DNA of 7,581 bases from an uncultured Chitinophagales bacterium (GTDB lineage: Bacteria > Bacteroidota > Bacteroidia > Chitinophagales > Chitinophagaceae): positions 1 to 7,581 of the forward strand of contig CAMPIQ010000167.1 of assembly GCA_946886475.1 (NCBI GenBank), in the 5' to 3' direction. Both the position numbers and the translations under genes were made by a program. Shown one piece after another: positions 6,183 through 7,581 of the stretch. The notes under the pieces are model-generated. The model was not told the DNA's origin. It was given only the letters and a program-made list of their open reading frames with translations, and searched no databases. How positions within the stretch are numbered: the first letter of the stretch is position 1; every line of letters begins with the position of its first letter.

Positions 6183-7511
6183 ATGAGTACTATCACAAAA
6201 ACAAACATCGACTTCAACCTGAAACACAAGGTGAAGGACATGAGCCTTGCAGAATGGGGCCGCAAAGAGATCCGTCTGGCCGAAGCAGAAATGCCCGGAC
6301 TGATGTCTATCCGTAAAGAATATGGTGCATCACAACCATTGAAAGGTGCACGCATTGCAGGATGTCTGCACATGACCATCCAGACCGCTGTACTGATCGA
6401 AACTTTAGTGGCGCTTGGTGCTGAAGTAAAATGGAGCTCCTGTAATATCTTCTCTACGCAGGATCATGCCGCTGCTGCTATCGCCGCTGCAGGTATTGGT
6501 GTATTTGCATGGAAGGGACAGACACAGCAGGAAGCTGACTGGTGTATCGAGCAAACCTTATTCTTTGGTGGCGTTGACCGTCCTTTGAATATGATCCTTG
6601 ATGATGGTGGTGACCTTACCAATATGGTACTGGATACTTATCCTGAGCTGGTGCAGCATGTACGTGGTATCTCTGAGGAAACCACTACCGGTGTTCACCG
6701 TTTGTATGAAAGAATGGCAAAAGGAACCTTACCTGTTCCTGCTATCAATGTGAACGACTCTGTAACAAAAAGCAAATTCGATAACAAATATGGTTGTAAA
6801 GAATCCCTGGTGGATTCTATCCGCCGTGCTACTGACGTAATGCTGGCCGGTAAGGTAGCCGTTGTTGGTGGTTATGGTGATGTGGGTAAAGGTTCCGCTG
6901 CATCTCTTGCCGGAGCAGGTTGCCGCGTGATCGTTACCGAGATCGATCCTATCTGCGCACTGCAGGCAGCCATGGACGGATTTGAAGTAAAGAAAATGAA
7001 GGATGCAGTTAAAGAAGCAGACATTGTTGTTACCGCTTCCGGTTGCCGCGACCTGATCACAGGTGAGCATTTCAAATCAATGAAGGATAAAGCCATCGTT
7101 TGTAATATCGGTCACTTTGATATTGAAATTGATGTAGCCTGGTTGAACGATAACTATGGCAATACAAAAGACACCATCAAACCACAGGTGGATATTTATA
7201 ATGTAGATGGTAAAGACATCATCTTACTGGCTGAAGGTCGCCTGGTGAACCTTGGTTGCGCAACAGGACACCCGTCATTTGTAATGTCGAACTCTTTCTC
7301 TAACCAGACCCTGGCTCAGATTGAGCTGTGGACGAATGCAGACAGCTACGAGAACAAAGTATATGTACTGCCTAAGCACCTGGATGAGAAGGTAGCAAGA
7401 TTGCATCTGGCAAAAATTGGTGTGGAGCTGGATGAGCTGACATCTGCGCAGAGTGAATACTTAGGAATTAGTAAGGAAGGTCCGTTCAAGCCGGAAGCTT
7501 ACAGGTATTAA
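6183..7511 (+). CDS. ahcY: S-adenosylhomocysteine hydrolase (adenosylhomocysteinase)
   Basis: This 442-residue cytosolic enzyme reversibly splits S-adenosylhomocysteine into adenosine and homocysteine, removing the inhibitory product of SAM-dependent methylation and feeding homocysteine back to methionine synthesis. It is full length and close to the human enzyme in sequence. By correspondence with the human residues, the catalytic and substrate positions are present: His63, Asp141 (LDDGGD), Glu166 (GISEETTTG), Asn191, Lys196, Asp200, Asn201 and Cys205 ([12 protein letters not shown]), and His311 (NIGHFD). The NAD-binding Rossmann loop is GYGDVGKG at 230-237. The C-terminal FKPEAYRY supplies Lys436 and Tyr440, which close the cofactor site of the neighbouring subunit in the tetramer. 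The ATG at 6183 follows an A-rich ATAACAAATAATAAA stretch without Shine-Dalgarno, typical of well-expressed Bacteroidota genes. It has a candidate promoter and structured leader upstream and a terminator downstream, so is probably monocistronic. Confidence 0.99.
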   Translation: MSTITKTNIDFNLKHKVKDMSLAEWGRKEIRLAEAEMPGLMSIRKEYGASQPLKGARIAGCLHMTIQTAVLIETLVALGAEVKWSSCNIFSTQDHAAAAIAAAGIGVFAWKGQTQQEADWCIEQTLFFGGVDRPLNMILDDGGDLTNMVLDTYPELVQHVRGISEETTTGVHRLYERMAKGTLPVPAINVNDSVTKSKFDNKYGCKESLVDSIRRATDVMLAGKVAVVGGYGDVGKGSAASLAGAGCRVIVTEIDPICALQAAMDGFEVKKMKDAVKEADIVVTASGCRDLITGEHFKSMKDKAIVCNIGHFDIEIDVAWLNDNYGNTKDTIKPQVDIYNVDGKDIILLAEGRLVNLGCATGHPSFVMSNSFSNQTLAQIELWTNADSYENKVYVLPKHLDEKVARLHLAKIGVELDELTSAQSEYLGISKEGPFKPEAYRY

Positions 7512-7562
7512 GTAAAAATTCAAAAGCTTGCACTGACGAAAGGAAGTGTAATAATTAAAAAG

Positions 7563-7581
7563 TCCTTGCAGTTTGCAAGGA
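7563..7581 (+). terminator. Intrinsic terminator stem after ahcY, cut by window end
   Basis: TCCTTGCA (7563-7570) and TGCAAGGA (7574-7581) form a perfect 8-bp stem with a 3-nt GTT loop, preceded by an A-run (7557-7561). It begins 52 nt after the ahcY stop. The matching T-run expected on the 3' side would fall just outside the window, so its presence is inferred. The preceding A-run suggests that it may work in both directions. Confidence 0.75.

Noticed and set aside
6143..6379. Minus-strand open frame overlapping the ahcY start
   Set aside because: It lies largely antisense to the strongly conserved ahcY N-terminus, has no recognisable domain, and its hydrophobic end comes from the repeat-rich leader; it is a shadow frame.

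Overview
The window looks like a chromosomal segment from a member of the Bacteroidota, most likely a Chitinophagaceae-type organism. The evidence is moderate AT-richness, start codons preceded by A-rich stretches rather than Shine-Dalgarno sequences, a good match to the Bacteroidota -7/-33 promoter (TTG, 22 nt, TAGTTTTG) upstream of ahcY, and protein families typical of that phylum. The family-level placement is inference.

Layout, left to right: (i) a short non-coding edge (1-78) with a small palindrome; (ii) a large minus-strand gene for an exported protein of 933 residues, with an HExxH/EG metallopeptidase-like domain, a TolB/PD40-like beta-propeller and a probable outer-membrane beta-barrel; (iii) a divergent 146-nt spacer; (iv) a plus-strand gene for a 408-residue protein that joins a PrsW-type intramembrane protease to a GNAT acetyltransferase; (v) a plus-strand membrane di-iron hydroxylase of the sterol desaturase/fatty acid hydroxylase superfamily; (vi) a convergent spacer with a symmetric hairpin, then a minus-strand Lrp/AsnC-family regulator; (vii) a 237-nt divergent spacer holding a small palindrome, a candidate promoter and a heptad-repeat inverted repeat; (viii) plus-strand ahcY (S-adenosylhomocysteine hydrolase), complete with catalytic residues and followed by a terminator stem that ends exactly at the window edge.

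The genes do not form an obvious single pathway. ahcY is core metabolism (activated methyl cycle). The regulator divergent from it could control itself and possibly ahcY, but nothing in the sequence proves this. The first three large genes all concern the envelope: one exported or outer-membrane protein and two polytopic inner-membrane enzymes. They are probably independent transcription units. No mobile element, CRISPR array, tRNA or rRNA is visible. I see no convincing new multi-gene system; the most unusual items are the two multidomain proteins and the structured ahcY leader.
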